Part shown: positions 8,561-16,093 of the stretch, one piece after another
Layout: every line of letters begins with the position of its first letter
Numbering within the stretch: position 1 is the first letter of the stretch
Source: Chryseobacterium sp. MA9
Lineage (GTDB): Bacteria; Bacteroidota; Bacteroidia; Flavobacteriales; Weeksellaceae
DNA: 64,000 bases
Assembly (NCBI RefSeq): GCF_024399315.1
Contig: NZ_CP075170.1
Location: 1,178,001-1,242,000, forward strand
Direction of reading: 5' to 3'
Made by a program: the position numbers and the translations under genes
The notes under the pieces: model-generated
The model's database searches: none
The model's input: the letters and a program-made list of their open reading frames with translations, nothing else
What the model was told of the DNA's origin: nothing

Positions 8561-9214
8561 TTACTTAAACTTGTATCCTACTCCCAACTGGAAGAAATTC
8601 ATTTTCAGTTTTTCACCATCCACAGGGTTTTTGATCATATTAGTAAGGCCAAAGCTGTAACGAGCATCAATAAACAGCCCTTTGTATACGTTATAATCAG
8701 CACCTAAGAATAAACCGAACTCTGTAGATTTCAAACCATTATCGAAGTAATTTTCAAGGTATTTTTCACCCTCATTGATAGCACTTGGATTCGACTGAGC
8801 TCCGCTCACTTCAATTTTAGCCTTTGTATTGGTTCTGAAGCTTACATATGGACCTGCATAAAGTCCCAATTCAGGGGTTGCATAATATCTTGCAGATACA
8901 GGAACTACAATTCTGTTAAAGTGCAGCTTTTCGGTTACCGTAACACCAGAGGCTTTTACCACTGCCTTACCTCCCAGATTAGCATACTCTACTTCTCCTT
9001 GTAATGCAAATTTATTATTGAATTTATGCTCAACCAAACCTCCGATATAAAAACCGGATTTAGATTCAAGGCTTGCTCCTATTCCTCCAAAATCAACACT
9101 GTTGCTGTCAGAATTTAATGTTGACAAGGCATAACCAGCCTTCACTCCGAATGTAGTCTGTGCATTTAGACCTGCAAATAAAGCGATTGCAGACGCTAAT
9201 AAAATTTTTTTCAT
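8561..9214 (-). CDS. Outer-membrane beta-barrel protein (porin-like)
   Basis: 217 residues. A Sec signal peptide (MKKILLASAIALFAGLNAQ) is followed by alternating polar/aromatic strands such as FGVKAGYALSTLNS, FYIGGLVEHKFNNKFALQGEVEY and GLFLGADYNVYKGLFIDARY, and it ends LGVGYKFK, a C-terminal beta signal. This is the eight-stranded OmpA-like/PorT-like barrel type common in Bacteroidota. It resembles the product of 11773-12435 (FRFGPKAGFAMSTI, FFDARYSLGVSNL) more than its direct neighbours. Located in the outer membrane; substrate unknown. Only 75 bp, with a terminator, separate it from the upstream OMP gene. Confidence 0.85.
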   Translation of the reverse strand: MKKILLASAIALFAGLNAQTTFGVKAGYALSTLNSDSNSVDFGGIGASLESKSGFYIGGLVEHKFNNKFALQGEVEYANLGGKAVVKASGVTVTEKLHFNRIVVPVSARYYATPELGLYAGPYVSFRTNTKAKIEVSGAQSNPSAINEGEKYLENYFDNGLKSTEFGLFLGADYNVYKGLFIDARYSFGLTNMIKNPVDGEKLKMNFFQLGVGYKFK

Positions 9215-9244
9215 GATTATTATTAAATAGTTTTATATTAAAGA

Positions 9245-9270
9245 AGCCCTAAGACTGCTATCTCAGGGCT
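9245..9270 (-). terminator. Terminator or attenuator after OMP gene 9290-9952
   Basis: AGCCCT (9245-9250) pairs with AGGGCT (9265-9270) with an inner AGA/TCT pair. On the minus strand a weak T-rich stretch (TTCTTTAA) follows, so partial read-through into the next OMP gene is likely. The stem is nearly the same as that at 9979-10003. Confidence 0.65.
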
Positions 9271-9289
9271 AATGTATATATTTTATTTA

Positions 9290-9952
9290 TTATTTTGCAA
9301 ATACATATTTAACTCCAAAAGTCACTGAAGTTAAGCTGATCCCAAATTTGTAACTATCAGCACTTTTTGCACCGTCAATATCTCTTTTGTAAGTATTGTA
9401 CCCGAACTCACCTATTGTTGCTTCAATTGACCAGTTCTTCGTTACGAAATAGTCCAGACCTGGTTTGATATTAACTCCAATATTGGTGTAATTATTTTTT
9501 TGTGTAAACGGAGCGGAAAGTATAGGATCTCCGCCATCACCTTCACTGTTAAAATTCAGTTTTTGCTGACCAAATTCCAATGGAACCTGTAATTGTCCGA
9601 AGATATATAATTTATCGGATAAAGTCCAGTATTTTCTCACAAATGGAGCAACAACAAATGCGTTATCCGTATCTTTAATTTCAATTGTATTAATGAATCC
9701 AAAACCACTTACGTTATATTTTGTAACAGCGCTTTTATAGCCTATTCCAAGTCCCACCGCTAAGTTATTATTAACAAAATACCCAGCTGTAGGAAGGATT
9801 CTGATCACATTATCCTTTCTTTTGGTTTCGAATTCATTCTTTTCACTGTGGTAATATCCTACCTGTCCTGAAAGATAAGACGTTCCTTTTGCAATCTGTG
9901 CGTTTGATAAACCAAAAAGCGCAACAGCGCCCATCAATACGATTTTTTTCAT
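9290..9952 (-). CDS. Outer-membrane beta-barrel protein, tandem paralogue A
   Basis: 220 residues with signal peptide MKKIVLMGAVALFGLSNAQ and mature start IAKGTSYLSGQVGY. It shares its signal peptide, the internal blocks FVVAPFVRKYWTLSDKLY and LDYFVTKNWSIEATIGEFGY, and the C-terminus FGVKYVFAK with the next gene upstream (10025-10681), so the two are a recent tandem duplication. The C-terminal Phe-x-Lys strand fits a BAM-recognised barrel. I see no TAnnTTTG in its 72-bp upstream gap, so it may depend on read-through from its paralogue. Confidence 0.85.
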   Translation of the reverse strand: MKKIVLMGAVALFGLSNAQIAKGTSYLSGQVGYYHSEKNEFETKRKDNVIRILPTAGYFVNNNLAVGLGIGYKSAVTKYNVSGFGFINTIEIKDTDNAFVVAPFVRKYWTLSDKLYIFGQLQVPLEFGQQKLNFNSEGDGGDPILSAPFTQKNNYTNIGVNIKPGLDYFVTKNWSIEATIGEFGYNTYKRDIDGAKSADSYKFGISLTSVTFGVKYVFAK

Positions 9953-9978
9953 GATTATTATATTAGTTTTATAAAAAA

Positions 9979-10003
9979 AAGCCCTAAGAGTTACTCAGGG
10001 CTT
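9979..10003 (-). terminator. Terminator after OMP gene 10025-10681
   Basis: GCCCTAAGAG (9981-9990) folds on CTCAGGGC (9994-10001). On the minus strand the stem is followed by eight T residues, a good intrinsic terminator. Confidence 0.8.
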
Positions 10004-10024
10004 TCTTGCTATATGCTTTGTTTA

Positions 10025-10681
10025 TTATTTTGCAAATACATATTTAACTCCGAAAGTTACAGAAGATAAATTCAATCCGAAGTTATAGTTGTTTGTAGCA
10101 TCACCATCTTTTGGCTTGTAGTTGCTATAACCGAACTCACCGATAGTAGCTTCGATAGACCAGTTTTTGTTTAAGAAATAATCTAAACCTGGTTTCACAG
10201 TAACACCGATTTTAGTGTATTTAGCTTCAGTAGAAGTAGAGTTTGTAACAACAGTGCTTCCTGTAGTAGCTACAGAACTGTTTTCAACCTCAGTTTTTCC
10301 AAATTGCATAGGTACAGCTAATTGTCCGAAGAAATATAACTTGTCAGATAAAGTCCAATATTTTCTTACGAATGGAGCTACAACGAAAGCTGGAGTTTTA
10401 GTTACGTTTTCGTTTACAATTGTAGTGTTTCCTAAAGTTGTAGTTGTAGTTAGGGTGTTCTTTTCAGTTTGGTAACCAACTCCTAAACCGATTGCTAAGT
10501 TAGTGTTTACGAAATATCCAACTGTAGGTAATACGTTGAAGTTTTCTCTTTTATCGTTTCCGTTGTTAGATTCTACTTGAGAATAACCAACAGATCCTGA
10601 TAAATATGTAGTTCCTTTAGCAATCTGAGCGTTTGATAAACCGAAAAGTGCAACTGCACCCGCTAATAATATTTTTTTCAT
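10025..10681 (-). CDS. Outer-membrane beta-barrel protein, tandem paralogue B
   Basis: 218 residues, signal peptide MKKILLAGAVALFGLSNAQ, mature start IAKGTTYLSGSVGY, C-terminus FGVKYVFAK. It is the partner of 9290-9952: the FVVAPFVRKYWTLSDKLYFFGQL and LNKNWSIEATIGEFGYS blocks are conserved, while the predicted loops differ (here Thr/Asn/Val-rich, for example TTTTTLGNTTIVNENVT), as expected for surface-exposed regions under diversifying pressure. A promoter element at 10710-10717 and a palindrome at 10714-10732 lie upstream. Codon use looks strongly optimised, suggesting high expression (inference). Confidence 0.85.
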   Translation of the reverse strand: MKKILLAGAVALFGLSNAQIAKGTTYLSGSVGYSQVESNNGNDKRENFNVLPTVGYFVNTNLAIGLGVGYQTEKNTLTTTTTLGNTTIVNENVTKTPAFVVAPFVRKYWTLSDKLYFFGQLAVPMQFGKTEVENSSVATTGSTVVTNSTSTEAKYTKIGVTVKPGLDYFLNKNWSIEATIGEFGYSNYKPKDGDATNNYNFGLNLSSVTFGVKYVFAK

Positions 10682-10709
10682 TTTAAAAAATTTTAATACT
10701 TTCTGAGGG

Positions 10710-10732
10710 CAAATTTACTGTGGTCCCCAGTA
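10710..10732 (-). promoter_or_regulatory. Promoter -7 element overlapped by a palindrome, OMP paralogue B
   Basis: Minus-strand TAAATTTG (10717-10710) matches TAnnTTTG, 29 bases before the ATG. The inverted repeat TTACTG-TGGTCCC-CAGTAA (10714-10732) covers its upstream half and the spacer, a good position for a repressor operator. No TTG is seen at the -33 position. Confidence 0.5.
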
Positions 10733-11098
10733 ATATTAAAATTTGTTAATGTGATTAATATCATTGTTAAAATTTAGAGTATTGTAAAAATAAATCATAG
10801 TAAAGAGAAGATTTTGAGTTTTTCACAATATTATGAATAAAAAAACTCCATTTTACTAACAAGAGGCAAATATCTTTAATTTTTTAAATTTTCGTTTTTT
10901 TTCTAAAACCCTATGAATTCAGGAAAAATGCCAAAATAAATTAACCTAAAATATTAATTTTTAAGTTATTAACTCTTAAAATTCAAACATTTGTTTATAA
11001 TTTGGGTTATCTTTATCTTTCCTAGTCGCTGTGAGGCCGTTATTTCAAAAATTTCTGATAAAAGATCAGTAGAGACTGCTTATTTAGTATCAAAAAAA

Positions 11099-11122
11099 AA
11101 CTCCGGCCTTTCGGCCGGAGTT
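11099..11122 (-). terminator. Terminator of OMP gene 11143-11640
   Basis: AACTCCGGCC-TTTC-GGCCGGAGTT, a 10-bp GC-rich stem; on the minus strand it is followed by nine T residues. One of the strongest terminators in the window. Confidence 0.92.
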
Positions 11123-11142
11123 CAGGTATTTTTCAACTGTCT

Positions 11143-11640
11143 TTATTTGATAAAGAAATTAAATCCTAAGTTTACAGCGCCTACACTCCAGTTGTCTCTG
11201 TACCAGCCATAATCACGTCTGTTACTAATAGACTGATATCCGATGTACAACTCTCCTTTAGACATCTGGTATCCAAATTTAGGCTGTGCATAGAAACCAC
11301 CGTCTACCCCATCCTTTGTAGAAATACCATATCCAAGGTCTAATCCTACAAAGATAGGAGCTCCTTTAAATTTATATTTCCCGGAAACAGCTACAGGCAC
11401 AAATCCGAAATCATCAAAGTGATCTTTTCCGAAGAAGTGAGAATATCCTGTGGTTACCCCAAGGTCAAAACCTTTAGCAATATTCCACATATAAGCTGCA
11501 TCCACTCCTAATGTAAATGAAGATACATCACTTGCATCAGATACAGGAACACCAATATGTCCACCAAGTTTAAAACCTTCCTGCGCTTGAGCAGCACCTC
11601 CTAAAAGTGCAAAAGCACCTAGTAATAATAGTTTTTTCAT
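11143..11640 (-). CDS. Small outer-membrane beta-barrel protein
   Basis: 165 residues. Signal peptide MKKLLLLGAFALLGGAAQAQ is followed by strands such as FKLGGHIGVPVSDA, FTLGVDAAYMWNIAKGFDLGVTTGYSHFFG, FVGLDLGYGIST and the ending VNLGFNFFIK, consistent with an eight-stranded barrel with a C-terminal aromatic. It is isolated by its own -7 element (11667-11674) and a very strong terminator, so it is a single-gene unit. Function unknown; candidates are a small porin or a surface structural protein. Confidence 0.83.
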   Translation of the reverse strand: MKKLLLLGAFALLGGAAQAQEGFKLGGHIGVPVSDASDVSSFTLGVDAAYMWNIAKGFDLGVTTGYSHFFGKDHFDDFGFVPVAVSGKYKFKGAPIFVGLDLGYGISTKDGVDGGFYAQPKFGYQMSKGELYIGYQSISNRRDYGWYRDNWSVGAVNLGFNFFIK

Positions 11641-11666
11641 TTTTTTAGTAGCTTTGAATTATTTTG

Positions 11667-11674
11667 CAAAAGTA
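11667..11674 (-). promoter_or_regulatory. Predicted -7 element of OMP gene 11143-11640
   Basis: Minus-strand TACTTTTG followed by C, exact TAnnTTTG match, 26 bases upstream of the ATG. Confidence 0.5.
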
Positions 11675-11719
11675 ATAATTATTTTCATCATAAGAATAAA
11701 ATCAGCCTACAACAAAAAA

Positions 11720-11742
11720 AGCAAGACAAAAATTGTCCTGCT
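11720..11742 (-). terminator. Terminator of OMP gene 11773-12435
   Basis: AGCAAGACAA (11720-11729) pairs with TTGTCCTGCT (11733-11742), with one wobble. On the minus strand TTTTTT follows. Confidence 0.85.
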
Positions 11743-11772
11743 TTTTATTATTTCTAAATAAGATTTTCAGAA

Positions 11773-12435
11773 TTAGTTTCCTCCGAATTTGAAACCTACA
11801 CCCACCTGAGCAAAGCTGTTCTTTACAGTACCTCCGCTATTATCATTAGATAGGTTAGATACTCCTAAGCTGTATCTAGCATCAAAGAAAAGTCCGTTTT
11901 CCAGCATATATTCAACGCCTAAGAAAGGTGCAAGATTTAAAGACTTGATATCTTTTTTAATATCTACATCACCAGTATCTCCTTCCATTTCTACATCAAG
12001 GAAATCTGAACCAATTACAGTTTTTTGTTTAGCAGTAAGAATAATCCCTACGTTAACACCTGCTGCTACAGAGAATCCTTCAGTAATAAAGTATTTCGCA
12101 GAAACAGGAACCAAAATAGTTCCAAAAGTAATTTTAGTCTGCTCACCAAAATACATTCCCCCTGCGTTTACTCCGTCAATTTTTTCTTTAGCACCAAGTG
12201 GTGAATACAAAACTTCTCCCTGAACAGCAAAGTTATCATTGAATTTGTACTCAGCCATCCCACCAATATAGAAAGTATATTTAGGATCCATTTTTCTTCC
12301 GTCAAGATCATCTTGCTTATCGTCCAGTTTAATGGTTGACATTGCAAAACCAGCTTTTGGACCAAATCTAAATTCTTGTGCGTTTGCACAAATTCCCATA
12401 GCAGCGACTGCTGCAATAAGTAAAAGTTTTTTCAT
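11773..12435 (-). CDS. Outer-membrane beta-barrel protein (porin-like)
   Basis: 220 residues. Signal peptide MKKLLLIAAVAAMGICANAQ, then EFRFGPKAGFAMSTIKLDD, YIGGMAEYKFNDNFAVQGEVLYS and LAPFLGVEYMLENGLFFDARYSLGVSNL, ending VGVGFKFGGN. It is a homologue of the 8561-9214 product, with the same order of strands and the same EYKF/NKFAVQGE signature. A full TTG-N19-TAGTTTTG promoter lies at 12465-12494 and a terminator at 11720-11742, so it is monocistronic. Expected in the outer membrane; cargo unknown. Confidence 0.84.
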   Translation of the reverse strand: MKKLLLIAAVAAMGICANAQEFRFGPKAGFAMSTIKLDDKQDDLDGRKMDPKYTFYIGGMAEYKFNDNFAVQGEVLYSPLGAKEKIDGVNAGGMYFGEQTKITFGTILVPVSAKYFITEGFSVAAGVNVGIILTAKQKTVIGSDFLDVEMEGDTGDVDIKKDIKSLNLAPFLGVEYMLENGLFFDARYSLGVSNLSNDNSGGTVKNSFAQVGVGFKFGGN

Positions 12436-12464
12436 GTTTAGTTAGTTTTTACATTTAAGGTCTG

Positions 12465-12494
12465 CAAAACTAATTAATTTTTTCAAATTAACAA
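12465..12494 (-). promoter_or_regulatory. Promoter of OMP gene 11773-12435 (TTG-N19-TAnnTTTG)
   Basis: On the minus strand TTG (12494-12492), 19-base spacer, TAGTTTTG (12472-12465), about 30 bases before the ATG. Both boxes and spacing agree with the Bacteroidota consensus. Confidence 0.75.
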
Positions 12495-12554
12495 ATTTTA
12501 ACTAACTAATTTAAGGTTAACAAAAGGTTAACGGAAACTTTTACTCATTTTCAA

Positions 12555-13514
12555 CTAGTCGTTTCTTAGTCTTTTCTCTTCATCGTTATAAGCAAGAATA
12601 ATCTTTCTTACCACCGGATGTCTTACTACATCCTCTTCTGTAAGATGTACAAACCCAATCTCCTTTACTCCATTTAAAATCCTCATTGCTTCTTTCAACC
12701 CGGACTGTTGGTTTTTTGGAAGATCAATCTGGCTTGGATCTCCTGTAATAATGAATTTGGCATTCATCCCCATTCTGGTAAGGAACATTTTCATTTGCGC
12801 ATGAGTTGTATTCTGTGCTTCATCAAGAATTACAAACGCTTCATCAAGTGTACGCCCTCTCATAAAAGCCAAAGGAGCTACTTCAATTACTTTTTTCTCC
12901 ATGAAACCTTCAAGCTTTTCATGAGGTATCATATCACGAAGCGCATCATATAAAGGCTGCAAATACGGATCCAGCTTTTCTTTAAGATCACCAGGAAGGA
13001 ATCCCAGACTTTCTCCCGCTTCTACAGCCGGCCTTGTCAAGATAATTCTTTTCACTTCTTTATCTCTTAAAGCTCTTGCTGCCAATGCTACACTAGTGTA
13101 CGTTTTTCCGGTTCCGGCAGGGCCAATGGCGAATACCATATCCTTTTTCTCCGTTTCTTTTACCAGTTTTTTAAGATTGGTTGTTTTAGCTTTAATGACT
13201 TTTCCGTTTACCCCTTTTACAATAATATCCTGATCAAAAACCAGTTGCTTCTCGTTTTCGTCTTTAATATTCAATATATTTTCAACATCTTTCAGGCCTA
13301 TTGAGTTATTTTTGGAGATAAAACTGACAATATCATCCAGTTTTTGCTTCAGTATGTCTAAAGCTTCCTTATTTCCCATAGCAAAGATGACATGGTCTCT
13401 TCCTGTAATTTTAATGGTTGGAAAGCTTGATTTTATTAAGTTGAAATATTGGTTATTAACTCCATAGAAGATTTTCGCATCAATATCTTCCAAATCATAT
13501 GTTAATTCAAACAT
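12555..13514 (-). CDS. PhoH family ATPase
   Basis: 319 residues. An N-terminal domain of about 100 residues precedes the PhoH P-loop ATPase: Walker A GPAGTGKT at 131-138, RPAVEAGESLGFLPGDLKEK with the family signature, Walker B VILDEAQN, and the sensor region GDPSQIDLP. PhoH/YbeZ proteins are ATPases that often work with the endonuclease YbeY in rRNA processing and RNA turnover; no ybeY is adjacent. It is divergent from the SAM hydrolase gene, with a promoter at 13557-13584. Confidence 0.93.
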   Translation of the reverse strand: MFELTYDLEDIDAKIFYGVNNQYFNLIKSSFPTIKITGRDHVIFAMGNKEALDILKQKLDDIVSFISKNNSIGLKDVENILNIKDENEKQLVFDQDIIVKGVNGKVIKAKTTNLKKLVKETEKKDMVFAIGPAGTGKTYTSVALAARALRDKEVKRIILTRPAVEAGESLGFLPGDLKEKLDPYLQPLYDALRDMIPHEKLEGFMEKKVIEVAPLAFMRGRTLDEAFVILDEAQNTTHAQMKMFLTRMGMNAKFIITGDPSQIDLPKNQQSGLKEAMRILNGVKEIGFVHLTEEDVVRHPVVRKIILAYNDEEKRLRND

Positions 13515-13556
13515 GCAGTATTTTTATTTTTAGATTTTAAAATTAAAGCTTTTTTT

Positions 13557-13584
13557 CAAATTTATATCAAATTCTTTTCAACAA
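13557..13584 (-). promoter_or_regulatory. Promoter of the PhoH gene (TTG-N17-TAnnTTTG)
   Basis: Minus-strand TTG (13584-13582), a 17-base spacer and TAAATTTG (13564-13557), about 43 bases upstream of the ATG. Confidence 0.65.
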
Positions 13585-13611
13585 TCTTTCGGGCTTTCTT
13601 TTTATTTTAAA

Positions 13612-13619
13612 TAACTTTG
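13612..13619 (+). promoter_or_regulatory. Predicted -7 element of the SAM hydrolase gene
   Basis: TAACTTTG followed by C, exact TAnnTTTG match, 28 bases before the ATG at 13648. The divergent PhoH promoter is within 60 bases. Confidence 0.5.
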
Positions 13620-13647
13620 CAATACTACACTATTCTATAAATTGCTC

Positions 13648-14475
13648 ATGTCAATTATTACCCTTACTTCGGATTTCGGAAATTTAGATTACAGAGTCGC
13701 CGCTGTGAAAGGCAAAATTCTGTCTCTAAACCCTGAGGTTAATATTATTGATATAACCCACGACATCCAGGCATTTAACCTTATACAGACTTCGTATATT
13801 GTAAGAAATGCTTATAAATATTTTCCTAAAGGAAGCATTCATATCATTTCTGTAGACAGTTTTCACCACAGATCAAGAAAGAATATCATTTATAAAGCCG
13901 ATGGATCTTACTTTTTGGCGGCAGATAATGGTCTTTTAAGCCTTATCTTTTTCGATATTAAACCGGAAGCTATCTATGAACTTACACTGAACAACCGTTT
14001 TGATGACATCATCAACTTTACTTCTACAGACATTTTTGTTCCTGCAGCGGTACATCTTGCCAATGGCGGACTCCCTGAGGTAATTGGCCGAAAAATACAT
14101 TCAGCCAAACAACTGATGTTTCCAAGAGCGGTTTATAATGAATCGGAAGGTATGATTATCGGCGAAGTGACTTACATTGATAATTTCGGAAATATAATCT
14201 CAAATATCAACAAAGATTTTTTTGAAAATATCAGCAAAAGCTACGATAGTTTTACCATAAAATTCAGAAATTTAAGTCTTTCAAGGATATTTTCAAGTCA
14301 TACAGAGGTTGTTTCAGACTGGGAAAGGGAAACAGAATTCCATGGTCAGTCTGCTGCTATTTTCAATGATAGTCAATTATTGGAGCTTACTATCTACAAA
14401 GGAAGCAAGAAAAACGGTGCTAAAAGCCTGTTTGGGTTGAATGTGGGCGAAAATATTTATATTGAATTCAGCTAA
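13648..14475 (+). CDS. SAM hydrolase / SAM hydroxide adenosyltransferase (DUF62 family)
   Basis: 275 residues from the ATG at 13648; a TTG at 13642 in the same frame is a less likely start. The N-terminus IITLTSDFGNLDYRVAAVKG and the block INIIDITHDIQAFN-like (NIIDITHDI) are typical of the DUF62 fold, whose members hydrolyse S-adenosylmethionine to adenosine and methionine using hydroxide and are related to fluorinase and chlorinase. The middle segment YFLAADNGLLSL and the second domain around VTYIDNFGNIISNI (Asn/Phe cap) are conserved. The cellular role in Bacteroidota is not settled. Confidence 0.9.
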   Translation: MSIITLTSDFGNLDYRVAAVKGKILSLNPEVNIIDITHDIQAFNLIQTSYIVRNAYKYFPKGSIHIISVDSFHHRSRKNIIYKADGSYFLAADNGLLSLIFFDIKPEAIYELTLNNRFDDIINFTSTDIFVPAAVHLANGGLPEVIGRKIHSAKQLMFPRAVYNESEGMIIGEVTYIDNFGNIISNINKDFFENISKSYDSFTIKFRNLSLSRIFSSHTEVVSDWERETEFHGQSAAIFNDSQLLELTIYKGSKKNGAKSLFGLNVGENIYIEFS

Positions 14476-14510
14476 GATTATATATTTCATAAAAAAACCG
14501 ATTTTTTTTA

Positions 14511-14518
14511 TATATTTG
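14511..14518 (+). promoter_or_regulatory. Predicted -7 element of the E2 gene
   Basis: TATATTTG, exact TAnnTTTG match, 20 bases before the ATG at 14539; no TTG at the expected distance. Confidence 0.5.
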
Positions 14519-14538
14519 TCAAAATCTAAAAATCAAAA

Positions 14539-15843
14539 ATGGCAGAATACAAATTATTGCTTCCTTCCATGGGAGAAGGTGTTATGGAAGCGACAATTAT
14601 CACTTGGTTATTCAATGAAGGTGATAACGTAAAGGAGGATGACTCCGTAGTAGAAATTGCAACAGATAAAGTAGATTCAGACGTTCCGACACCAGTTTCG
14701 GGGAAAATCGTAAAAATTTTAAAGCAAAAAGATGAAGTTGCAAAAGTAGGTGAAGCCATTGCTATTTTAGAAATTGAAGGAGAAGGCGCAGCTTCAGAGG
14801 AAGTAAAAACCGAAACTCCGGCGGCTACTCCGGACGCTGACACTTTAAAAGCGATTGAAGAGCCTTTACAAGCCACAGCTGCTTCAAACGTAGAATTCTC
14901 AGGAGATCTTTACCTATCTCCACTAGTAAAATCTATTGCACAACAGGAAAAAATTTCTGAAACTGAACTGAAATCCATCAAAGGAAGCGGTTTAGAAGGA
15001 AGAATTACAAAAGAAGATATATTGGCATATGTTGCTAACAGAGGAAACCAGCCAGTTCAGGCAGCTCCGGTACAGGTAGCTTCTACTCCGAAGCCAGCAG
15101 TATCTGCTCCTGCAGCAACTATTCCGGTAAGTGCAGGTGATGAAATCATTCCTATGGACAGAATGAGAAAGATCATTGCTGAAAACATGGTAAAAGCAAA
15201 ACAAATTGCTCCGCACGTTACTTCTTTTATTGAAACAGACGTTACCAACGTTGTAAAATGGAGAAATAAAAACAAAGCTGTATTTGAAAAACGTGAAGGT
15301 GAAAAATTGACTTTCATGCCGATTTTCGTAAAAGCGGTAGTAAAAGCAATTCAGGATTTCCCAATGATCAATGTTTCTGTAAATGGTGAAAACATCATCA
15401 AAAAGAAAAACATCAACATCGGTATGGCTACTGCCCTTCCGGACGGAAACCTTATTGTTCCTGTAATTAAAAATGCTGATCAATTATCACTTTCAGGTCT
15501 TGCAAAAGCGATCAACGACCTGGCTTACAGAGCAAGAAATAAGAAATTAAGACCAGAAGATACTCAAGGAGCAACATACACTATTTCTAACGTAGGAAGC
15601 TTCGGAAACCTTATGGGAACACCAATCATTCCCCAGCCTCAGGTAGCTATTTTAGCCATCGGAGCTATCGTTAAGAAGCCCGCAGTTCTTGAAACAGCTG
15701 ACGGTGACGTAATCGCAATCAGAAACTTAATGTTCATGTCTCACTCTTATGACCACAGAGTGGTAGACGGTTCTTTAGGAGGAATGATGCTGAAGCACGT
15801 TCACGACTACCTTGAAAACTGGGATCTGAACACAGAAATATAA
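14539..15843 (+). CDS. 2-oxoacid dehydrogenase E2 component (dihydrolipoyl acyltransferase)
   Basis: 434 residues. The lipoyl domain has the modified Lys44 in EIATDKVDSDVP; an Ala/Pro/Thr linker follows, then the E3/E1-binding domain (about 127-165, LSPLVKSIAQQEKI ... GSGLEGRITKEDIL), a second linker rich in Ala/Pro/Val, and the catalytic domain ending in SYDHRVVDGSLGG with the active-site His. It transfers acyl groups from E1 to CoA. Substrate class is uncertain: it is not the odhB type (that gene is at 30505-31758), so branched-chain 2-oxoacid or pyruvate E2 is likely. No E1 or E3 gene is adjacent. Confidence 0.92.
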   Translation: MAEYKLLLPSMGEGVMEATIITWLFNEGDNVKEDDSVVEIATDKVDSDVPTPVSGKIVKILKQKDEVAKVGEAIAILEIEGEGAASEEVKTETPAATPDADTLKAIEEPLQATAASNVEFSGDLYLSPLVKSIAQQEKISETELKSIKGSGLEGRITKEDILAYVANRGNQPVQAAPVQVASTPKPAVSAPAATIPVSAGDEIIPMDRMRKIIAENMVKAKQIAPHVTSFIETDVTNVVKWRNKNKAVFEKREGEKLTFMPIFVKAVVKAIQDFPMINVSVNGENIIKKKNINIGMATALPDGNLIVPVIKNADQLSLSGLAKAINDLAYRARNKKLRPEDTQGATYTISNVGSFGNLMGTPIIPQPQVAILAIGAIVKKPAVLETADGDVIAIRNLMFMSHSYDHRVVDGSLGGMMLKHVHDYLENWDLNTEI

Positions 15844-15888
15844 GTAATACATCATCGCAATAAGTAATTTTTGCAAATTTGAAATACT

Positions 15889-15911
15889 AAACCTCCGATT
15901 TTCGGAGGTTT
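15889..15911 (+). terminator. Terminator of the E2 gene
   Basis: AAACCTCCGA-TTT-TCGGAGGTTT followed by TTTTTG. The same stem sequence recurs at 51286-51309. Confidence 0.92.
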
Positions 15912-16093
15912 TTTTGTTTTAGTAACTAAAATTTAAAAAGACCAAACATTTCATTAAATAAATATAAAATATTTAATAAAAACATAATTCACTTAACGAT
16001 TTATTAATAAAATAAAAATAATTCTATACTATAATAACTTTTTTGGAAATTAGGTTTATTAACATTATTTTTAAGCAAATATTATTTGGAAAA

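Larger units (their letters stand above)
10682..11142. other. 461-bp intergenic region upstream of the OMP tandem
   Basis: Very AT-rich and without a credible gene. It holds the -7 element 10710-10717 (minus), an overlapping palindrome TTACTG-N7-CAGTAA (10714-10732), a CRP/FNR-like TGTGA-N6-TCATT match (10750-10766), and at the far end the terminator 11099-11122 of the next gene. A 73-codon plus-strand frame (10991-11212) runs into the reverse of a real gene and is rejected. Confidence 0.6.

Noticed and set aside
10991-11212. 73-codon plus-strand frame in the OMP intergenic region
   Set aside because: It crosses a strong minus-strand terminator and runs into the reverse of the 11143-11640 gene; the sequence has no protein-like features.
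15057-15317. Minus-strand frames inside the 2-oxoacid dehydrogenase E2 gene
   Set aside because: Shadows of the Ala/Pro/Thr linker and catalytic domain on the other strand.
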